A DNA stretch of 61,368 bases from Alicyclobacillus sacchari (GCF_004366795.1 NZ_SORF01000013.1:1-61368); one strand, 5' to 3'; counted from the stretch's first letter, positions 29,102 through 40,855 are shown. Notes: generated from the sequence alone by a model not told the origin. Made by a program: numbers and translations.

Positions 29102-29148
29102 TCGAGCGATAACGTATGGGATTCGGATGTGCGGAAGGAGGGTATTCA

Positions 29149-29619
29149 GTGCCGAGAAAAGGCCCGGTTCCGAAGCGCGATGTGCTTCCGGACCCGATTT
29201 ACGGAAATAAGTTGGTCACGCGTTTGATCAACAAGGTAATGCTGGACGGTAAAAAGGGTGTTTCACAGCGTATCGTCTACGGTGCGTTCGATTTGATCCG
29301 CGAGCGGTCTGGGAAAGATCCTATGGAAGTATTCGAGACCGCGATGCGGAATGTGATGCCCGTATTGGAAGTCAAGGCTCGTCGCGTCGGTGGTTCGAAC
29401 TATCAGGTTCCTGTTGAAGTTCGCAACGACCGCCGGATTACGCTTGGCCTCCGCTGGTTGGTCAACTACTCGCGTATGCGCAGCGAGAAGACCATGGAGG
29501 AGAAGCTTGCAAACGAGCTCCTTGATGCAGCTAATAATACCGGCGGCGCGGTGCGTAAGCGCGAAGATACGCACCGTATGGCGGAAGCGAACAAAGCGTT
29601 CGCGCATTACCGCTGGTAA
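29149..29619 (+). CDS. rpsG: 30S ribosomal protein S7
   Basis: S7 nucleates assembly of the 30S head. The 156 residues begin [19 protein letters not shown] and contain the [14 protein letters not shown] block. Start is GTG 29149 with GGAAGGAGGG upstream; the longer in-frame start at 29116 lacks family support. Confidence 0.97.
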   Translation: MPRKGPVPKRDVLPDPIYGNKLVTRLINKVMLDGKKGVSQRIVYGAFDLIRERSGKDPMEVFETAMRNVMPVLEVKARRVGGSNYQVPVEVRNDRRITLGLRWLVNYSRMRSEKTMEEKLANELLDAANNTGGAVRKREDTHRMAEANKAFAHYRW

Positions 29620-29651
29620 TGACTATCCTTTAATAGGAAGGAGGCGGCGCG

Positions 29652-31727
29652 ATGGCACGCGAATTCCCGCTCGAAAAAACGAGGAACATCGGTATTATCG
29701 CACATATCGATGCCGGTAAAACCACGACAACCGAGCGCATTCTGTTCTATACTGGCCGTGTCCACAAAATTGGCGAAGTTCACGACGGTGCGGCTACGAT
29801 GGACTGGATGGTGCAGGAGCAGGAACGCGGTATCACCATCACGTCCGCCGCTACCACCGCTCAGTGGAAAGGGCATCGCATTAATATCATCGACACACCC
29901 GGCCACGTGGACTTCACGGTTGAAGTGGAGCGGTCTTTGCGTGTGCTTGATGGTGCCTGTGCGGTGTTCGACGCCAAGGGTGGCGTCGAGCCCCAATCCG
30001 AGACGGTGTGGCGGCAGGCGGACAAGTATCACGTCCCGCGTATTGCCTATGTCAACAAGATGGACATCATTGGTGCCGACTTCCTCGCTTGCGTCGATCA
30101 AATGAAGGAGCGTCTTGGCGCGAAAGCGGTGCCTATCCAGTTGCCAATTGGTGCTGAGGACGAGTTCCAAGGCATGATTGACCTGGTTGAAATGAAGGCC
30201 ATCATCTACACGGACGACCTTGGCACGCAGGCGCAAAACACCGAGATTCCGGAGGAATTGAAGGATCTTGCGGAAGAAAAGCGGGCAGAGTTGATTGAGG
30301 CGGTTGCTGAAGTCAACGAAGAGTTGATGATGAAGTACCTCGAAGGCGAAGAGCTCACGGTCGAGGAGATCAAGGCCGGCTTGCGCGAGGGTACATGTAA
30401 GGTTCAACTCTTCCCTGTTCTGTGCGGTTCTTCCTACCGGAACAAAGGTGTTCAGCTCATGTTGGACGCGGTCGTGGATTATCTCCCGGCTCCGACCGAC
30501 GTGCCAGCCATCAAAGGTGTGACACCGGATGGCGAGGAGATTGAACGTCACTCTTCTGACGAGGAGCCGTTCTCGGCTCTGGCGTTCAAGATCATGACGG
30601 ACCCGTTCGTCGGTAAACTCGCGTTCTTCCGCGTGTACTCCGGTATTTTGGAGAGCGGATCGTACGTTTTGAACTCGACGAAGGGCAAGCGCGAGCGAAT
30701 TGGCCGTATCTTGCAGATGCACGCAAACCACCGCGAAGAAATCTCGCGCGTGTATGCAGGTGACATTGCAGCCGCCGTCGGTCTCAAGGACACGACGACC
30801 GGCGATACCTTGTGCGACGAAAAGAATGTTGTGCTCCTCGAGTCGATGGAGTTCCCGGAACCGGTTATTTCGGTTTCGATCGAACCGAAGACGAAGGCTG
30901 ACCAGGACAAGATGGGTATCGCGTTGTCGAAGTTGGCGGAAGAGGATCCGACGTTCAAGACGTACACCGATCCTGAAACTGGACAAACCATTATTCAGGG
31001 CATGGGTGAGTTGCACCTTGAGGTTATCGTTGATCGTATGCAGCGCGAGTTCAAGGTCGAGTGCAACGTGGGTATGCCACAGGTTGCTTACCGTGAGACC
31101 ATTACCAAGCGCGTGGACCAGGAAGGCAAGTTTGTTCGTCAGTCTGGCGGACGCGGTCAATACGGTCACGTCAAGGTCATCTTCGAACCGCTGGAACGTG
31201 GACAGGGCTTTGTCTTCGAAAACAAGATTGTCGGTGGTGTGATTCCGAAGGAATACATTCCGGCGGTCGAAGAGGGTATCCACGAGGCTATGCGCAACGG
31301 CGTGCTGGCTGGCTATCCGCTCGTCGATGTCAAGGCGACGCTGTACGATGGCTCGTATCACGATGTCGACTCGAGCGAAATGGCGTTCAAGATCGCTGGA
31401 TCGATGGCTTTAAAGGCAGGTGCCGAAAAGGCTGCGCCGGTTCTGCTGGAGCCTATCATGCGCGTCGAGGTTACCGTCCCTGAGGAGTATATGGGTGACA
31501 TCTTGGGTGACATCAACTCGCGCCGTGGTCGTGTCGAAGGTATGGATACGCGCAATAACGCAAGCATCGTACGCGGATTTGTTCCGCTGTCAGAGATGTT
31601 TGGTTATTCGACCTCGCTTCGCTCACGTACACAAGGCCGCGGTACCTACTCGATGGAACTCGCTGCCTACGAAGAAGTGCCGAAGAGTGTTGCTGAGGGC
31701 ATCATTAAGAAGAGCAAAGGCGAATAA
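29652..31727 (+). CDS. fusA: Elongation factor G
   Basis: EF-G catalyses translocation. The 691 residues have the G1 loop AHIDAGKT (17-24), G2 RGITITSA, G3 DTPGHVDF, and G4 NKMD, then domains II-V with [10 protein letters not shown] in domain IV. Sequence and length are those of canonical EF-G, not the ribosome-protection type. It lies between rpsG and tuf. Confidence 0.98.
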   Translation: MAREFPLEKTRNIGIIAHIDAGKTTTTERILFYTGRVHKIGEVHDGAATMDWMVQEQERGITITSAATTAQWKGHRINIIDTPGHVDFTVEVERSLRVLDGACAVFDAKGGVEPQSETVWRQADKYHVPRIAYVNKMDIIGADFLACVDQMKERLGAKAVPIQLPIGAEDEFQGMIDLVEMKAIIYTDDLGTQAQNTEIPEELKDLAEEKRAELIEAVAEVNEELMMKYLEGEELTVEEIKAGLREGTCKVQLFPVLCGSSYRNKGVQLMLDAVVDYLPAPTDVPAIKGVTPDGEEIERHSSDEEPFSALAFKIMTDPFVGKLAFFRVYSGILESGSYVLNSTKGKRERIGRILQMHANHREEISRVYAGDIAAAVGLKDTTTGDTLCDEKNVVLLESMEFPEPVISVSIEPKTKADQDKMGIALSKLAEEDPTFKTYTDPETGQTIIQGMGELHLEVIVDRMQREFKVECNVGMPQVAYRETITKRVDQEGKFVRQSGGRGQYGHVKVIFEPLERGQGFVFENKIVGGVIPKEYIPAVEEGIHEAMRNGVLAGYPLVDVKATLYDGSYHDVDSSEMAFKIAGSMALKAGAEKAAPVLLEPIMRVEVTVPEEYMGDILGDINSRRGRVEGMDTRNNASIVRGFVPLSEMFGYSTSLRSRTQGRGTYSMELAAYEEVPKSVAEGIIKKSKGE

Positions 31728-31740
31728 GGAGTGATCTCTG

Positions 31741-32928
31741 GTGGGAAAGGAAAAATTTGATCGCAGCAAACCGCACGTCAATATTGGTACCATCGGTCAC
31801 GTCGACCACGGTAAGACGACCTTGACGGCGGCCATTACTTCCGTGCAGGCTTCCAAGGGAAAGGCGAAGGCCCAGAAGTATGACGAAATCGACAAGGCTC
31901 CGGAAGAGCGTGAGCGCGGTATCACCATCAACACGGCTCACGTTGAATACGAGACCGACAATCGTCACTATGCACACGTCGATTGCCCAGGACACGCGGA
32001 CTATGTCAAGAACATGATCACCGGTGCTGCACAGATGGACGGCGCCATTCTGGTTGTGTCCGCTGCTGACGGCCCGATGCCACAAACGCGTGAGCACATC
32101 CTGCTCTCTCGTCAGGTCGGCGTACCGTACTTGGTTGTCTTCTTGAACAAGTGCGACATGGTCGACGACGAGGAGTTGCTCGAACTCGTCGAGATGGAAG
32201 TTCGTGAACTGCTCAGCGAGTACGAATTCCCTGGCGACGACATTCCGGTAATCCGCGGTTCGGCGCTCAAGGCTCTCGAAGGCGATCCGGAATACGTCAA
32301 GAAGATTGAAGAGCTCATGGACGCTGTCGACAGCTACATCCCGACGCCGGAGCGCGACACGACGAAGCCGTTCTTGATGCCGGTCGAAGACGTGTTCACG
32401 ATCACGGGTCGCGGTACTGTTGCTACGGGCCGTGTTGAACGCGGTACGCTGAAGGTTGGCGACGAAGTTGAAATTGTCGGCCTGCGTGAGGAGCGCCGCA
32501 AGACGGTCGCGACGGGTATCGAGATGTTCCGTAAGCTCCTCGATCAAGCAGAAGCTGGTGACAACATCGGCGCTCTGTTGCGTGGCGTGGAGCGTAAGGA
32601 CATCGAGCGCGGTCAGGTGGTCTGCAAGCCTGGCAGCATCAACCCGCACACCCAGTTCACCGCTGAGGTGTACGTCCTGACGAAGGAAGAAGGCGGCCGT
32701 CATACGCCGTTCTTCAATGGTTATCGTCCGCAGTTCTATTTCCGTACCACGGACGTTACCGGGGTTGTCCAACTGCCGGAAGGTACCGAAATGGTCATGC
32801 CTGGCGACAACGTTTCGATGACGGTCGAATTGATCGCTCCGATCGCGGTCGAAGAAGGAACCCGTTTCTCGATTCGCGAGGGTGGCCGCACGGTTGGCGC
32901 CGGCGTCGTCGCTTCCGTCATTAAGTAA
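31741..32928 (+). CDS. tuf: Elongation factor Tu
   Basis: EF-Tu delivers aminoacyl-tRNA. The 395 residues contain GHVDHGKT (19-26), [20 protein letters not shown] and NKCD, followed by two beta-barrel domains. Start is GTG 31741 after AAGGAGTG, 13 nt from fusA. No second tuf copy is in the window. A terminator follows. Confidence 0.98.
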   Translation: MGKEKFDRSKPHVNIGTIGHVDHGKTTLTAAITSVQASKGKAKAQKYDEIDKAPEERERGITINTAHVEYETDNRHYAHVDCPGHADYVKNMITGAAQMDGAILVVSAADGPMPQTREHILLSRQVGVPYLVVFLNKCDMVDDEELLELVEMEVRELLSEYEFPGDDIPVIRGSALKALEGDPEYVKKIEELMDAVDSYIPTPERDTTKPFLMPVEDVFTITGRGTVATGRVERGTLKVGDEVEIVGLREERRKTVATGIEMFRKLLDQAEAGDNIGALLRGVERKDIERGQVVCKPGSINPHTQFTAEVYVLTKEEGGRHTPFFNGYRPQFYFRTTDVTGVVQLPEGTEMVMPGDNVSMTVELIAPIAVEEGTRFSIREGGRTVGAGVVASVIK

Positions 32929-32956
32929 TTGGATTTCACGAAAGTGCATCGTTGAA

Positions 32957-32986
32957 CAAGGCGGTCCGAAGAGACCGCCTTGTTTT
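32957..32986 (+). terminator. Terminator after tuf
   Basis: CAAGGCGGTC (32957-32966) pairs with GACCGCCTTG (32973-32982) over CGAAGA, 10 bp perfect, then TTTT. It ends the str operon. Confidence 0.93.
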
Positions 32987-33016
32987 ATGGCTCAGTCAGC
33001 TATTTCGTGAAAAGCC

Positions 33017-33045
33017 TTGCCACGTAGAAGTTGGTCTAGTATAAT
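33017..33045 (+). promoter_or_regulatory. Promoter of the S10 operon
   Basis: TTGCCA (33017-33022) and TATAAT (33040-33045) are spaced by exactly 17 bp. The predicted start near 33052 leaves a leader of about 120 nt before rpsJ. Confidence 0.8.
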
Positions 33046-33173
33046 ATCGGACGTTGGTCTCAAATAGCGATGAGGCGGAAGGTTGCCTATGTGTCCATAA
33101 GCCATATGGGATACCGATGGGGGAATTTCCGCGGAGTATGTCCAACGAATTGGGCGAAAAGGAGGGAAAACAT

Positions 33174-33482
33174 ATGGCGAAGCAAAAGATTCGGATTCGA
33201 TTGAAGGCGTATGATCACACGATTTTAGATCAATCAGCTGAACGCATTGTCGATACGGCGAAGCGTTCCGGGGCTAAGGTAGCTGGGCCGATTCCGCTTC
33301 CGACGGAGCGCGAGGTGTACACGATTTTGCGCGCACCGCACAAATATAAGGATTCGCGTGAACAATTCGAGATTCGTACACATAAACGCTTGATCGATAT
33401 CCATCAACCGACGCCGCAGACGGTCGACTCGTTGATGCGTCTTGACCTGCCGTCTGGTGTCGACATCGAGATCAAGTTGTAA
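33174..33482 (+). CDS. rpsJ: 30S ribosomal protein S10
   Basis: S10 is a 30S head protein and, with NusB, an antitermination factor. The 102 residues begin [15 protein letters not shown] and end with the [16 protein letters not shown] tail. Start is ATG 33174 after AAAGGAGGG; the longer in-frame start at 33054 lies in the leader. It opens the S10 operon. Confidence 0.97.
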   Translation: MAKQKIRIRLKAYDHTILDQSAERIVDTAKRSGAKVAGPIPLPTEREVYTILRAPHKYKDSREQFEIRTHKRLIDIHQPTPQTVDSLMRLDLPSGVDIEIKL

Positions 33483-33489
33483 TCGGGAT

Positions 33490-33508
33490 ACGGCACGCCA
33501 GGTGCCGT
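33490..33508 (+). other. Hairpin between rpsJ and rplC
   Basis: ACGGCAC-GCCAG-GTGCCGT forms a 7-bp stem, followed by TGTATTGTATG. The tail is not a clean T-run. It may cause partial termination or protect the rpsJ 3' end. Confidence 0.4.
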
Positions 33509-33539
33509 TGTATTGTATGTGTTTGAGGAGGTGCACACT

Positions 33540-34172
33540 TTGAAGGGGATTCTCGGGCGCAAGCTCGGCATGACGCAAGTCTTTACGGAAGACGGTCAAG
33601 TTGTGCCGATTACAGTCATTGAGGCTGGTCCGTGTGTCGTGTTGCAAAAGCGCGAACAAGCTGTCGATGGCTATGAAGCAATTCAGGTGGGCTTTGCCGA
33701 CCAAAAGCCCAATCGTGCGACGAAAGCTGAAAAGGGACACGCTGAGAAGGCGGGTACTGCGCCGAAGCGTTTTGTGCGTGAGTTTCGCGGTGTGAACTTG
33801 GCTGAGTACGAGGTGGGTCAGCAGTTGAAGGCCGATGTCTTCGCTGTCGGTGATGTGGTTGATGTGATTGGCGTCTCAAAGGGCAAAGGCTATGCCGGTC
33901 CGATTAAGCGTCACAATCAGCATCGCGGTCCTATGGCACACGGTTCGAAGTATCACCGCGGAGTTGGTTCGTTGGGTTCGATTGCCGCTAACCGTACGTT
34001 CAAGGGTCAGACCATGGCTGGTCGGATGGGCGGCGAGCGCGTGACGGTGCAAAACTTGGAGGTCGTCCGCGTCGACGTGGAAAAGAACGTTTTGTTGATC
34101 AAAGGCTCGGTTCCTGGACCGAAAAATTCGTTTGTAACCGTTCGTTCCGCCGTCAAGGCGCAACAAAAGTGA
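33540..34172 (+). CDS. rplC: 50S ribosomal protein L3
   Basis: L3 starts 50S assembly near the peptidyl-transferase centre. The 210 residues begin [15 protein letters not shown] and include the extended loop [15 protein letters not shown] and the GRMGGERVT block. Start is TTG 33540, after GAGGAGGTG; a start at 33513 would add residues with no match. Confidence 0.96.
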   Translation: MKGILGRKLGMTQVFTEDGQVVPITVIEAGPCVVLQKREQAVDGYEAIQVGFADQKPNRATKAEKGHAEKAGTAPKRFVREFRGVNLAEYEVGQQLKADVFAVGDVVDVIGVSKGKGYAGPIKRHNQHRGPMAHGSKYHRGVGSLGSIAANRTFKGQTMAGRMGGERVTVQNLEVVRVDVEKNVLLIKGSVPGPKNSFVTVRSAVKAQQK

Positions 34173-34200
34173 TGATTTGTGTTCGAAGGGAGGCAGAGTC

Positions 34201-34821
34201 ATGCCGACAGTGGCAGTTTTGAATACGGCCGGTCAACAGGTTTCCGAGTTGCAATTGAGCGACAAGATTTTTGGGGCGCCTGTCCGGCTCGATTTGATGC
34301 ACCAAGTTGTGTTGCAGTATCTGGCTGCACGCCGTGCTGGTACGCACAAGGTTAAGAATCGTGCGGCAGTGTCAGGTGGCGGTCGGAAACCGTGGCGGCA
34401 AAAAGGGACGGGTCGTGCACGCCAGGGTAGCATTCGCGCTCCGCAATGGAAGGGTGGCGGCGTGGTATTCGGGCCTACACCTCGCTCCTATGCGTTCTCT
34501 GTACCGAAGAAGGTTCGCCGTCTTGCGCTGTACAGCGCGCTATCGTCAAAGGTGGCCGAAGGTAAGATCATCGTTCTTGACGAGTTGCAGTTGAATCAGC
34601 CGAAGACGAAGGAAATGGTCTCTGTGCTGAAAAACTTGAACGTTGGCAAGGCGCTGATTGTCGATGGCGAGAAGAAGGAACCGATCTACCTGTCTTCACG
34701 CAATATCCCTGGTGTGAAGTATATGGAGGCGGCTGGTATCAATGTGTATGAGCTGCTTCGTCACGATCACCTCGTCTTGACAAAGGATGCAGTTGCGAAG
34801 GTAGAGGAGGTGTTCGCCTGA
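34201..34821 (+). CDS. rplD: 50S ribosomal protein L4
   Basis: L4 lines the exit tunnel. The 206 residues contain the tunnel loop segment [20 protein letters not shown] and the block [19 protein letters not shown]. In E. coli L4 represses this operon; that role is not known here. Start is ATG 34201, after GGGAGG. Its stop overlaps the rplW start (TGATG). Confidence 0.96.
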   Translation: MPTVAVLNTAGQQVSELQLSDKIFGAPVRLDLMHQVVLQYLAARRAGTHKVKNRAAVSGGGRKPWRQKGTGRARQGSIRAPQWKGGGVVFGPTPRSYAFSVPKKVRRLALYSALSSKVAEGKIIVLDELQLNQPKTKEMVSVLKNLNVGKALIVDGEKKEPIYLSSRNIPGVKYMEAAGINVYELLRHDHLVLTKDAVAKVEEVFA

Positions 34822-35108
34822 TGGATCCGCGGGATTTGATTAAACGTCCGGTGATCACCGAACGCTCCACCGAGCTCATGGAAGAGAACAAGTACGTGTT
34901 TGAGGTCGATCGCCGTGCGAACAAGGTTGAAATTCGCAAAGCGATTGAAAAGTTGTTTGACGTCAAGGTGGTTTCGGTCAATACGCTGAACCAAACTGGC
35001 AAAGTGAAGCGCGTTGGCAAGTATGTCGGCCGCACACAGGATCGCAAGAAGGCTATCGTCAAACTTGCACCGGATTCGAAGCCGATCAATTTCTTTGGTG
35101 AGTCGTGA
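34821..35108 (+). CDS. rplW: 50S ribosomal protein L23
   Basis: L23 is at the tunnel exit and binds trigger factor and SRP. The 95 residues contain the family core [30 protein letters not shown] and VNTLNQTGK. The start overlaps the rplD stop. Confidence 0.95.
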   Translation: MDPRDLIKRPVITERSTELMEENKYVFEVDRRANKVEIRKAIEKLFDVKVVSVNTLNQTGKVKRVGKYVGRTQDRKKAIVKLAPDSKPINFFGES

Positions 35109-35149
35109 TCGGACAGCCTCGAACGCTATAAACGAAGGAGGTCGTCGAT

Positions 35150-35980
35150 ATGGCGATTAAGAAGTATCGTCCGACTTCTCCTGGACGCCGCTTTATGTCG
35201 GTCTCGACGTTCGAAGAGATCACGACCGACAAGCCGGAGAAGTCGTTGCTGGTTCCGCTGAAAAAACGTGCGGGGCGCAACAATCAGGGTAAAATCACCG
35301 TTCGTCACCAAGGCGGCGGCCACAAGCGCCAGTACCGCCTGATTGACTTCAAGCGCAACAAGGATGGCGTGCCGGCAAAGGTAGCAACGATTGAATACGA
35401 TCCAAACCGTTCGGCTCGCATTGCTCTGCTTCATTATCGTGACGGCGAGAAGCGGTATATTATTGCACCGCACGGATTGAAGGTTGGCGACGTGATTGTC
35501 AGCGGTGAAAACGCAGATATTCGGGTTGGTAACGCGTTGCCGCTGTCGTCGATTCCGGTCGGAACAGTTATTCACAATATCGAGTTGAAGCCTGGCAAGG
35601 GCGGGCAGTTAGCTCGCGCTGCGGGTGCATCTGCACAGCTGATGGCGAAGGAAGGCGATTATGCACAGGTTCGTCTTGCTTCCGGTGAAGTTCGCAGGGT
35701 TCGTGTGGAGTGCCGGGCAACCGTCGGTCAGGTGGGTAATCTCGATCACGAGAACATCAATATCGGCAAGGCTGGCCGTAGTCGCTGGTTGAACCGTCGT
35801 CCGACCGTTCGTGGTTCTGTCATGAACCCGGTTGACCACCCGCACGGCGGTGGCGAGGGTCGCGCTCCGATTGGTCGCAAGTCGCCGATGTCCCCGTGGG
35901 GCAAACCGACTCTTGGCAAGAAGACGCGTAAGAAGAATCATCCGACCGATAAGTATATCGTTCGTCGTCGTACGAAGTAA
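35150..35980 (+). CDS. rplB: 50S ribosomal protein L2
   Basis: L2 is needed for peptidyl-transferase activity and subunit joining. The 276 residues include [19 protein letters not shown] and the C-terminal [14 protein letters not shown], whose histidine lies near the active centre. AAGGAGG precedes the ATG. Confidence 0.97.
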   Translation: MAIKKYRPTSPGRRFMSVSTFEEITTDKPEKSLLVPLKKRAGRNNQGKITVRHQGGGHKRQYRLIDFKRNKDGVPAKVATIEYDPNRSARIALLHYRDGEKRYIIAPHGLKVGDVIVSGENADIRVGNALPLSSIPVGTVIHNIELKPGKGGQLARAAGASAQLMAKEGDYAQVRLASGEVRRVRVECRATVGQVGNLDHENINIGKAGRSRWLNRRPTVRGSVMNPVDHPHGGGEGRAPIGRKSPMSPWGKPTLGKKTRKKNHPTDKYIVRRRTK

Positions 35981-36024
35981 TCAGTGTAGAACTTGGGTTG
36001 TGTGAAGAAGGGAGGCGACTGACG

Positions 36025-36306
36025 TTGGGTCGTTCATTGAAGAAAGGGCCGTTCTGCGATGACCACCTCATGAAAAAGGTGGAGGCGTTGAATGAGTCGG
36101 GCGAGAAGAAGGTTATTAAGACCTGGTCGCGGCGTTCTACCATTTTCCCTCAATTCGTCGGACATACGTTCGCGGTACACGATGGGAGAAAGCACGTTCC
36201 GGTGTACGTCACTGAGGATATGGTCGGTCACAAGTTGGGCGAATTCGTCCCGACACGGACGTTTAAAGGCCATGCTGGTGATGAGAAATCGTCCCGCTCG
36301 CGCTAA
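36025..36306 (+). CDS. rpsS: 30S ribosomal protein S19
   Basis: S19 is in the 30S head. The 93 residues begin [15 protein letters not shown] and include [20 protein letters not shown] and a [12 protein letters not shown] ending. Start is TTG 36025 after AAGGGAGG; the in-frame start at 35998 is too long. Confidence 0.96.
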   Translation: MGRSLKKGPFCDDHLMKKVEALNESGEKKVIKTWSRRSTIFPQFVGHTFAVHDGRKHVPVYVTEDMVGHKLGEFVPTRTFKGHAGDEKSSRSR

Positions 36307-36384
36307 ACGGTTTTGGAATACCTGATATAGGCGTCGTCGCAGTTGGGTGCTCGTCGGCGCCAGTCTCGTGGAGGAGGTAGCAGG

Positions 36385-36726
36385 ATGGAGGCAACGCAAA
36401 CGCGTGCTGTTGCGAAGTACATTCGCATCGCTCCGCGCAAGATGCGCCTAGTGGTGGATTTGGTTCGCGGCAAAGGTGTTCAAGAAGCGCTCGCGATTTT
36501 AAAATTCACCCCTCGTGCCGGTTCGCCGGTCGTTGAAAAGGTGCTGCGCTCTGCGATTGCGAACGCGGAGAACAATCACAATATGAACGTCGACCGATTG
36601 TACGTAAAAGAGATTTACGTAGATGAAGGTCCGACGTTGAAACGGTTCCGGCCCCGTGCACAGGGTCGAGCATTCAGCATTTTTAAGCGCACGAGTCACG
36701 TGACGGTCGTCGTCGCGGAAAAGTAA
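36385..36726 (+). CDS. rplV: 50S ribosomal protein L22
   Basis: L22 reaches into the exit tunnel. The 113 residues contain [17 protein letters not shown] and a hairpin loop ending RPRAQGRA. No loop changes of the macrolide-resistant kind are obvious. Start is ATG 36385 after GGAGGAGGT. Confidence 0.96.
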   Translation: MEATQTRAVAKYIRIAPRKMRLVVDLVRGKGVQEALAILKFTPRAGSPVVEKVLRSAIANAENNHNMNVDRLYVKEIYVDEGPTLKRFRPRAQGRAFSIFKRTSHVTVVVAEK

Positions 36727-36742
36727 GGGAGGGATTTGCTGC

Positions 36743-37426
36743 ATGGGTCAAAAGGTTAACCCCGTTGGTCTCCGAATTGGCATCATCCGCGATTGGGAGG
36801 CAAAGTGGTTCGCGAACAAGAAAGACTACCAGGACCTGTTGGTTGAGGACTTAAAGATTCGGAACTATGTTTCACGCCGCCTCAAGGATGCTGCGGTTGC
36901 ATCGATTGATATCGAGCGTGCTGCCAATCGCATCAATGTGACGGTTCATACGGCGAAGCCGGGTATGGTTATCGGTAAGGGCGGCGCAGAAGTCGATGCA
37001 CTGCGTAACCAGTTGAATGCTTTGACTGGCAAACGCGTCCATATTTCCATCTCGGAGATTAAGTCGCCCGATCTGTCGGCGAAATTGGTTGCCGAAGGCA
37101 TCGCACAGCAATTGGAACGTCGCGTTTCGTTCCGTCGCGCGATGAAGCAGGCAATCCAGCGCTCGATGCGTTCAGGCGCGAAAGGTGTGCGTGTGCAGGT
37201 TTCGGGTCGTTTGGGTGGCGCTGAAATCGCCCGTACAGAGGGCTATTCGGAAGGCACGGTGCCGCTCCACACGTTGCGTGCGGATATCGATTATGCCTTG
37301 GCTGAGGCGCATACCACGTACGGCCGAATCGGCGTTAAGGTCTGGATCTACCGCGGTGAAGTACTTCCGCAGCGGAAGAATCATTCTGCGGAAACCGCAG
37401 AGGACGCTGTTCAAGGAGGTCGGTAA
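36743..37426 (+). CDS. rpsC: 30S ribosomal protein S3
   Basis: S3 is at the mRNA entry channel. The 227 residues begin [13 protein letters not shown], have the KH domain with [18 protein letters not shown], and the C-terminal [12 protein letters not shown] block. The tail is short. Confidence 0.97.
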   Translation: MGQKVNPVGLRIGIIRDWEAKWFANKKDYQDLLVEDLKIRNYVSRRLKDAAVASIDIERAANRINVTVHTAKPGMVIGKGGAEVDALRNQLNALTGKRVHISISEIKSPDLSAKLVAEGIAQQLERRVSFRRAMKQAIQRSMRSGAKGVRVQVSGRLGGAEIARTEGYSEGTVPLHTLRADIDYALAEAHTTYGRIGVKVWIYRGEVLPQRKNHSAETAEDAVQGGR

Positions 37427-37429
37427 ACC

Positions 37430-37867
37430 ATGTTGATGCCAAAGCGCGTAAAGCATAGAAAAGAGTTTCGCGGCCGCATGAAGGGTCATTCCAAGGGCGG
37501 CAATGAAGTGACGTTCGGCCAGTACGGCCTGGTCGCGCTCGAGCCTGCGTGGATCACAAACCGTCAGATCGAAGCGGCTCGTATTGCGATGACCCGGTAT
37601 ATGCGCCGTGGTGGTAAGGTGTGGATCAAAATCTTCCCGAGCAAGCCTGTTACGCAAAAGCCTGCGGAAACTCGTATGGGTAGCGGTAAGGGCTCTCCGG
37701 AGAAGTGGGTTGCCGTGGTGAAACCCGGTCGCGTGATGTTCGAAGTAGCTGGTGTCAGCGAAGAGATCGCGCGTGAGGCGATGCGGCTTGCGGCAATGAA
37801 GCTCCCGATCAAGTCGAAGTTTGTGACTCGTGAAGAAGTGGGTGGTGACGCAAATGAAGGCAACTGA
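37430..37867 (+). CDS. rplP: 50S ribosomal protein L16
   Basis: L16 organises the A-site region of the 50S. The 145 residues begin [19 protein letters not shown] and contain [20 protein letters not shown]. Start at 37430 rather than 37436 matches the usual N-terminus. The end overlaps rpmC by 14 nt. Confidence 0.96.
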   Translation: MLMPKRVKHRKEFRGRMKGHSKGGNEVTFGQYGLVALEPAWITNRQIEAARIAMTRYMRRGGKVWIKIFPSKPVTQKPAETRMGSGKGSPEKWVAVVKPGRVMFEVAGVSEEIAREAMRLAAMKLPIKSKFVTREEVGGDANEGN

Positions 37868-38051
37868 GTTGCGGGAACTGAGCAGCGAAGAACTCGCGTC
37901 CCGCATTGAGGGGCTAAAGGACGAGCTGTTCAACCTCCGCTTCCAACTGGCAACGGGGCAACTGGAAAACCCGATGCGTATTCGCCAGGTGCGTAAGGAC
38001 ATCGCGCGTGCAAAGACGATTTTGCGTCAGCGTGAACTTGGCATTGGTTAA
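37854..38051 (+). CDS. rpmC: 50S ribosomal protein L29
   Basis: L29 sits by the tunnel exit. The 65 residues are helical: [20 protein letters not shown], then [28 protein letters not shown]. Start ATG 37854 overlaps rplP; an in-frame start at 37830 is within rplP and lacks support. Confidence 0.94.
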   Translation: MKATELRELSSEELASRIEGLKDELFNLRFQLATGQLENPMRIRQVRKDIARAKTILRQRELGIG

Positions 38052-38071
38052 TCCGGAAAGGAGGTAGTTTC

Positions 38072-38332
38072 ATGGAACGCAATGAGCGCAAGGAGCGCGT
38101 CGGCAAGGTCGTCAGTGACAAGATGGATAAGACGATTGTGGTTGCTGTTGAGGAGAACGTAAAGCACCGCTTGTACAACAAGACGGTTCGCCGGACGAAG
38201 AAGTTTAAGGCTCACGACGAAAACAACGAAGCGAAGATCGGTGACGTTGTGCGTATCATGGAGACTCGTCCGCTCAGCAAGGATAAGCGCTGGCGCCTGG
38301 TCGAGATCGTTGAAAAGGCTGTTATCATCTGA
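38072..38332 (+). CDS. rpsQ: 30S ribosomal protein S17
   Basis: S17 is an early 16S-binding protein with an OB fold. The 86 residues begin [20 protein letters not shown] and contain [24 protein letters not shown]-type segments. AAAGGAGGT precedes the ATG. Confidence 0.96.
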   Translation: MERNERKERVGKVVSDKMDKTIVVAVEENVKHRLYNKTVRRTKKFKAHDENNEAKIGDVVRIMETRPLSKDKRWRLVEIVEKAVII

Positions 38333-38363
38333 GTTGCGTTAGTCGGAAAGGAGGAAACCCAGG

Positions 38364-38732
38364 ATGATTCAACCGCAAACGCGTTTGACCGTAGCAGACA
38401 ATTCTGGTGCGAAGGAAATTATGTGCTTCCGCGTGCTTGGTGGCTCGAATCGGAAGACGGCGAACATCGGTGATATCATCGTTGCGTCTGTTAAGAGTGC
38501 AACACCCGGCGGCGTTGTCAAGAAGGGTGACGTCGTTAAGGCTGTTATCGTTCGGAGCAAACGGGGTCTTCGCCGCAATGACGGGTCGCACATTCGCTTT
38601 GACGAGAATGCGGCCGTTATCATTCGCGAAGACAAGAGTCCGCGTGGTACGCGTATCTTTGGACCTGTTGCGCGCGAATTGCGCGATCGCGATTTTATGA
38701 AGATTATCTCCTTGGCGCCTGAAGTGCTCTGA
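38364..38732 (+). CDS. rplN: 50S ribosomal protein L14
   Basis: L14 forms an intersubunit bridge and is the binding site of RsfS. The 122 residues begin [18 protein letters not shown], with [15 protein letters not shown] and [14 protein letters not shown] blocks. It is the first gene of the spc segment, following rpsQ by 31 nt. Confidence 0.97.
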   Translation: MIQPQTRLTVADNSGAKEIMCFRVLGGSNRKTANIGDIIVASVKSATPGGVVKKGDVVKAVIVRSKRGLRRNDGSHIRFDENAAVIIREDKSPRGTRIFGPVARELRDRDFMKIISLAPEVL

Positions 38733-38764
38733 GGATGTGGGATTTGAACGCGGGAGGTGTCAAC

Positions 38765-39085
38765 ATGTCGAAGTTGCGAGTGAAGACCGGAGACAAGGTT
38801 GTCGTCATCGCTGGTAAGGATAAGGCGAAGAGCGGCCGCATTTTGAAGGTGTTTCCGAGTGAAGGCCGTGTGATCGTCGAGGGTGTAAACATCGTGAAGC
38901 GGCACTCGAAGCCAAGCCCGGCACATCCAGAGGGCGGCATTATCGAGAAGGAAGCGCCGATTCACGTTTCGAACGTCGCGCTTGCGGACCCGAAGACGGG
39001 TCAGCCTACGCGTATCGGATATAAGTTCCTGGAAGATGGACGCAAAGTGCGTTACTCGAAAAAGTCTGGCGAAGTTCTCGACTGA
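38765..39085 (+). CDS. rplX: 50S ribosomal protein L24
   Basis: L24 initiates 50S assembly. The 106 residues contain the KOW motif ([20 protein letters not shown]) and the zinc-free C-terminal half [18 protein letters not shown]. Start ATG 38765 follows GGGAGGTG; the start at 38735 is too long. Confidence 0.95.
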   Translation: MSKLRVKTGDKVVVIAGKDKAKSGRILKVFPSEGRVIVEGVNIVKRHSKPSPAHPEGGIIEKEAPIHVSNVALADPKTGQPTRIGYKFLEDGRKVRYSKKSGEVLD

Positions 39086-39112
39086 GTAGCCAGGTGAAGG
39101 GAGGTTTTGTCG

Positions 39113-39652
39113 TTGACTCGATTGCAAGACATGTACCGAGCGCAGGTAGTGCCCGCGCTAATGAAGGAATTTCAGTATGAAAACGCGATGCAAGTTCCGC
39201 GCGTCGAGAAGGTTGTCATCAACATGGGTCTCGGCGAAGCGACGCAGAACCCAAAGGTAATCGACGCAGCGATTGAGGATCTGCAGGCAATCGCCGGGCA
39301 ACGGCCCGTGGTTACCCGTGCGAAGAAGTCTATTGCTGGCTTTCGCCTTCGTCAGGGTATGCCGATTGGCGTAAAAGTGACGTTGCGCGGAGAGCGGATG
39401 TACCATTTCCTCGACAAGCTGATGAACGTTGCGCTTCCCCGCGTTCGTGACTTTCGTGGGGTTTCGCCGAAAGCTTTTGACGGCCGTGGCAACTACACGT
39501 TGGGCTTGCGGGAACAGCTGATTTTCCCTGAGATTGATTACGACAAGATTGACAAGGTTCGCGGAATGGAAGTTGTCGTCGTCACGACGGCAAATACAGA
39601 TGAAGAAGCTCGTGCGCTGCTCACCGAAATGGGCATGCCATTCCGGAAGTAA
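39113..39652 (+). CDS. rplE: 50S ribosomal protein L5
   Basis: L5 binds 5S rRNA. The 179 residues begin [20 protein letters not shown] and include [15 protein letters not shown] and [21 protein letters not shown]. Two TTG starts exist at 39107 and 39113; the second is 8 nt from AAGGGAGG, the first only 2 nt, so the second is chosen. Confidence 0.95.
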   Translation: MTRLQDMYRAQVVPALMKEFQYENAMQVPRVEKVVINMGLGEATQNPKVIDAAIEDLQAIAGQRPVVTRAKKSIAGFRLRQGMPIGVKVTLRGERMYHFLDKLMNVALPRVRDFRGVSPKAFDGRGNYTLGLREQLIFPEIDYDKIDKVRGMEVVVVTTANTDEEARALLTEMGMPFRK

Positions 39653-39678
39653 AAGTCTTTGACGAGGAGGTCGAGACC

Positions 39679-39864
39679 GTGGCAAAGAAGTCGATGATTA
39701 TCAAGGCGCAGCGGAAACCGAAGTTCAGCACGCGTGCCTATACTCGTTGCCGCGTGTGCGGACGTCCGCACTCGGTGTATCGCAAGTTCGGAATTTGCCG
39801 CATTTGCTTCCGCGAGTTGGCCTATAAAGGGCAGCTTCCGGGCGTCAAGAAGGCAAGCTGGTAA
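39679..39864 (+). CDS. rpsN: 30S ribosomal protein S14, zinc-binding type Z
   Basis: The 61-residue length and two CxxC pairs (CRVC, CRIC) mark the short zinc-binding S14. It begins [21 protein letters not shown]. Start is GTG 39679 with GAGGAGGTCG upstream. The C-minus paralogue is not in the window. Confidence 0.96.
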   Translation: MAKKSMIIKAQRKPKFSTRAYTRCRVCGRPHSVYRKFGICRICFRELAYKGQLPGVKKASW

Positions 39865-39890
39865 TTTGTTCGGAAGGAGGTTTTGTACAG

Positions 39891-40289
39891 ATGATGACAT
39901 CCGATCCGATTGCGGATATGCTCACTCGCATCCGTAACGCGAATCAGGTACGGCATGAAAAGGTGGAAATCCCTGCGTCGAACATGAAGCGCGCGATCGC
40001 TGAGATTTTGAAGAATGAGGGTTACGTCCGCGACGCGGAGTTCGTGCAGGACGGCCCGCAGGGTACCATCCGCCTGTTCTTGAAGTATGGCAAAGGTCAG
40101 GAGCGCGTGATCACGGGGCTCAAGCGGATCAGCAAGCCAGGGTTGCGCGTGTATGTTGGCCACGACAACATTCCGCGCGTACTGGGTGGTCTAGGCGTCG
40201 CGATTCTTTCGACTTCAAAGGGCATCATGACCGATCGCGAAGCTCGCAAGCAGGGCGTCGGCGGCGAAGTTCTTTGCTACGTTTGGTAA
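39891..40289 (+). CDS. rpsH: 30S ribosomal protein S8
   Basis: S8 binds the central domain of 16S rRNA. The 132 residues begin with [15 protein letters not shown] and end GGEVLCYVW, with [12 protein letters not shown] near the C-terminus. The first of two adjacent ATGs is 10 nt from GGAAGGAGG. Confidence 0.97.
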   Translation: MMTSDPIADMLTRIRNANQVRHEKVEIPASNMKRAIAEILKNEGYVRDAEFVQDGPQGTIRLFLKYGKGQERVITGLKRISKPGLRVYVGHDNIPRVLGGLGVAILSTSKGIMTDREARKQGVGGEVLCYVW

Positions 40290-40315
40290 GTTCTCTTCGA
40301 TTGGAGGTGTACTAA

Positions 40316-40855
40316 ATGTCCCGTACAGGGCGTAAGCCGATCCCGGTTCCGGCTGGGGTCGAGGTGACTGTAAACGGCACGCACTTGGTCGTGAAGGGTC
40401 CGAAAGGGCAGCTTGAGCGCCAATTGCATCCTGATATGAAGTTGGTCGTCAACGATGGCGTCATCGTTGTGGAACGTCCATCTGATGAGAAGAAGCACAA
40501 GGCCTTGCATGGTACGACGCGCAGTGTCGTGGCGAACATGGTAGAAGGCGTCACGAACGGGTTTGCCAAGAATCTGGAGTTGGTCGGCGTCGGTTATCGT
40601 GCCAACAAGGCGGGTAACAAGGTGACATTGTCTCTTGGTTTCTCGCATCCGGTAGAGTTGCCTGATGTGCCTGGCATTGAGGTTGAGGTTCCTGCGCAAA
40701 CCAAGTTGGTTGTCCGCGGCATCGACAAAGAATTGGTGGGTTCGTACGCCGCTAAGGTGCGCGAGTTGCGTCCGCCCGAGCCGTATAAGGGCAAAGGGAT
40801 TCGTTACGAGGGCGAGAACGTGCGCCGTAAGGTCGGTAAGACTGGTAAGAAGTAA
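40316..40855 (+). CDS. rplF: 50S ribosomal protein L6
   Basis: L6 is near the factor-binding site. The 179 residues show the two-fold L6 domain repeat and the C-terminal signature [14 protein letters not shown]. Start ATG 40316 follows GGAGGTGT. Confidence 0.97.
   Translation: MSRTGRKPIPVPAGVEVTVNGTHLVVKGPKGQLERQLHPDMKLVVNDGVIVVERPSDEKKHKALHGTTRSVVANMVEGVTNGFAKNLELVGVGYRANKAGNKVTLSLGFSHPVELPDVPGIEVEVPAQTKLVVRGIDKELVGSYAAKVRELRPPEPYKGKGIRYEGENVRRKVGKTGKK

Noticed and set aside
29607-31361. Long minus-strand frame opposite fusA
   Set aside because: Shadow of EF-G codon bias; no independent evidence.
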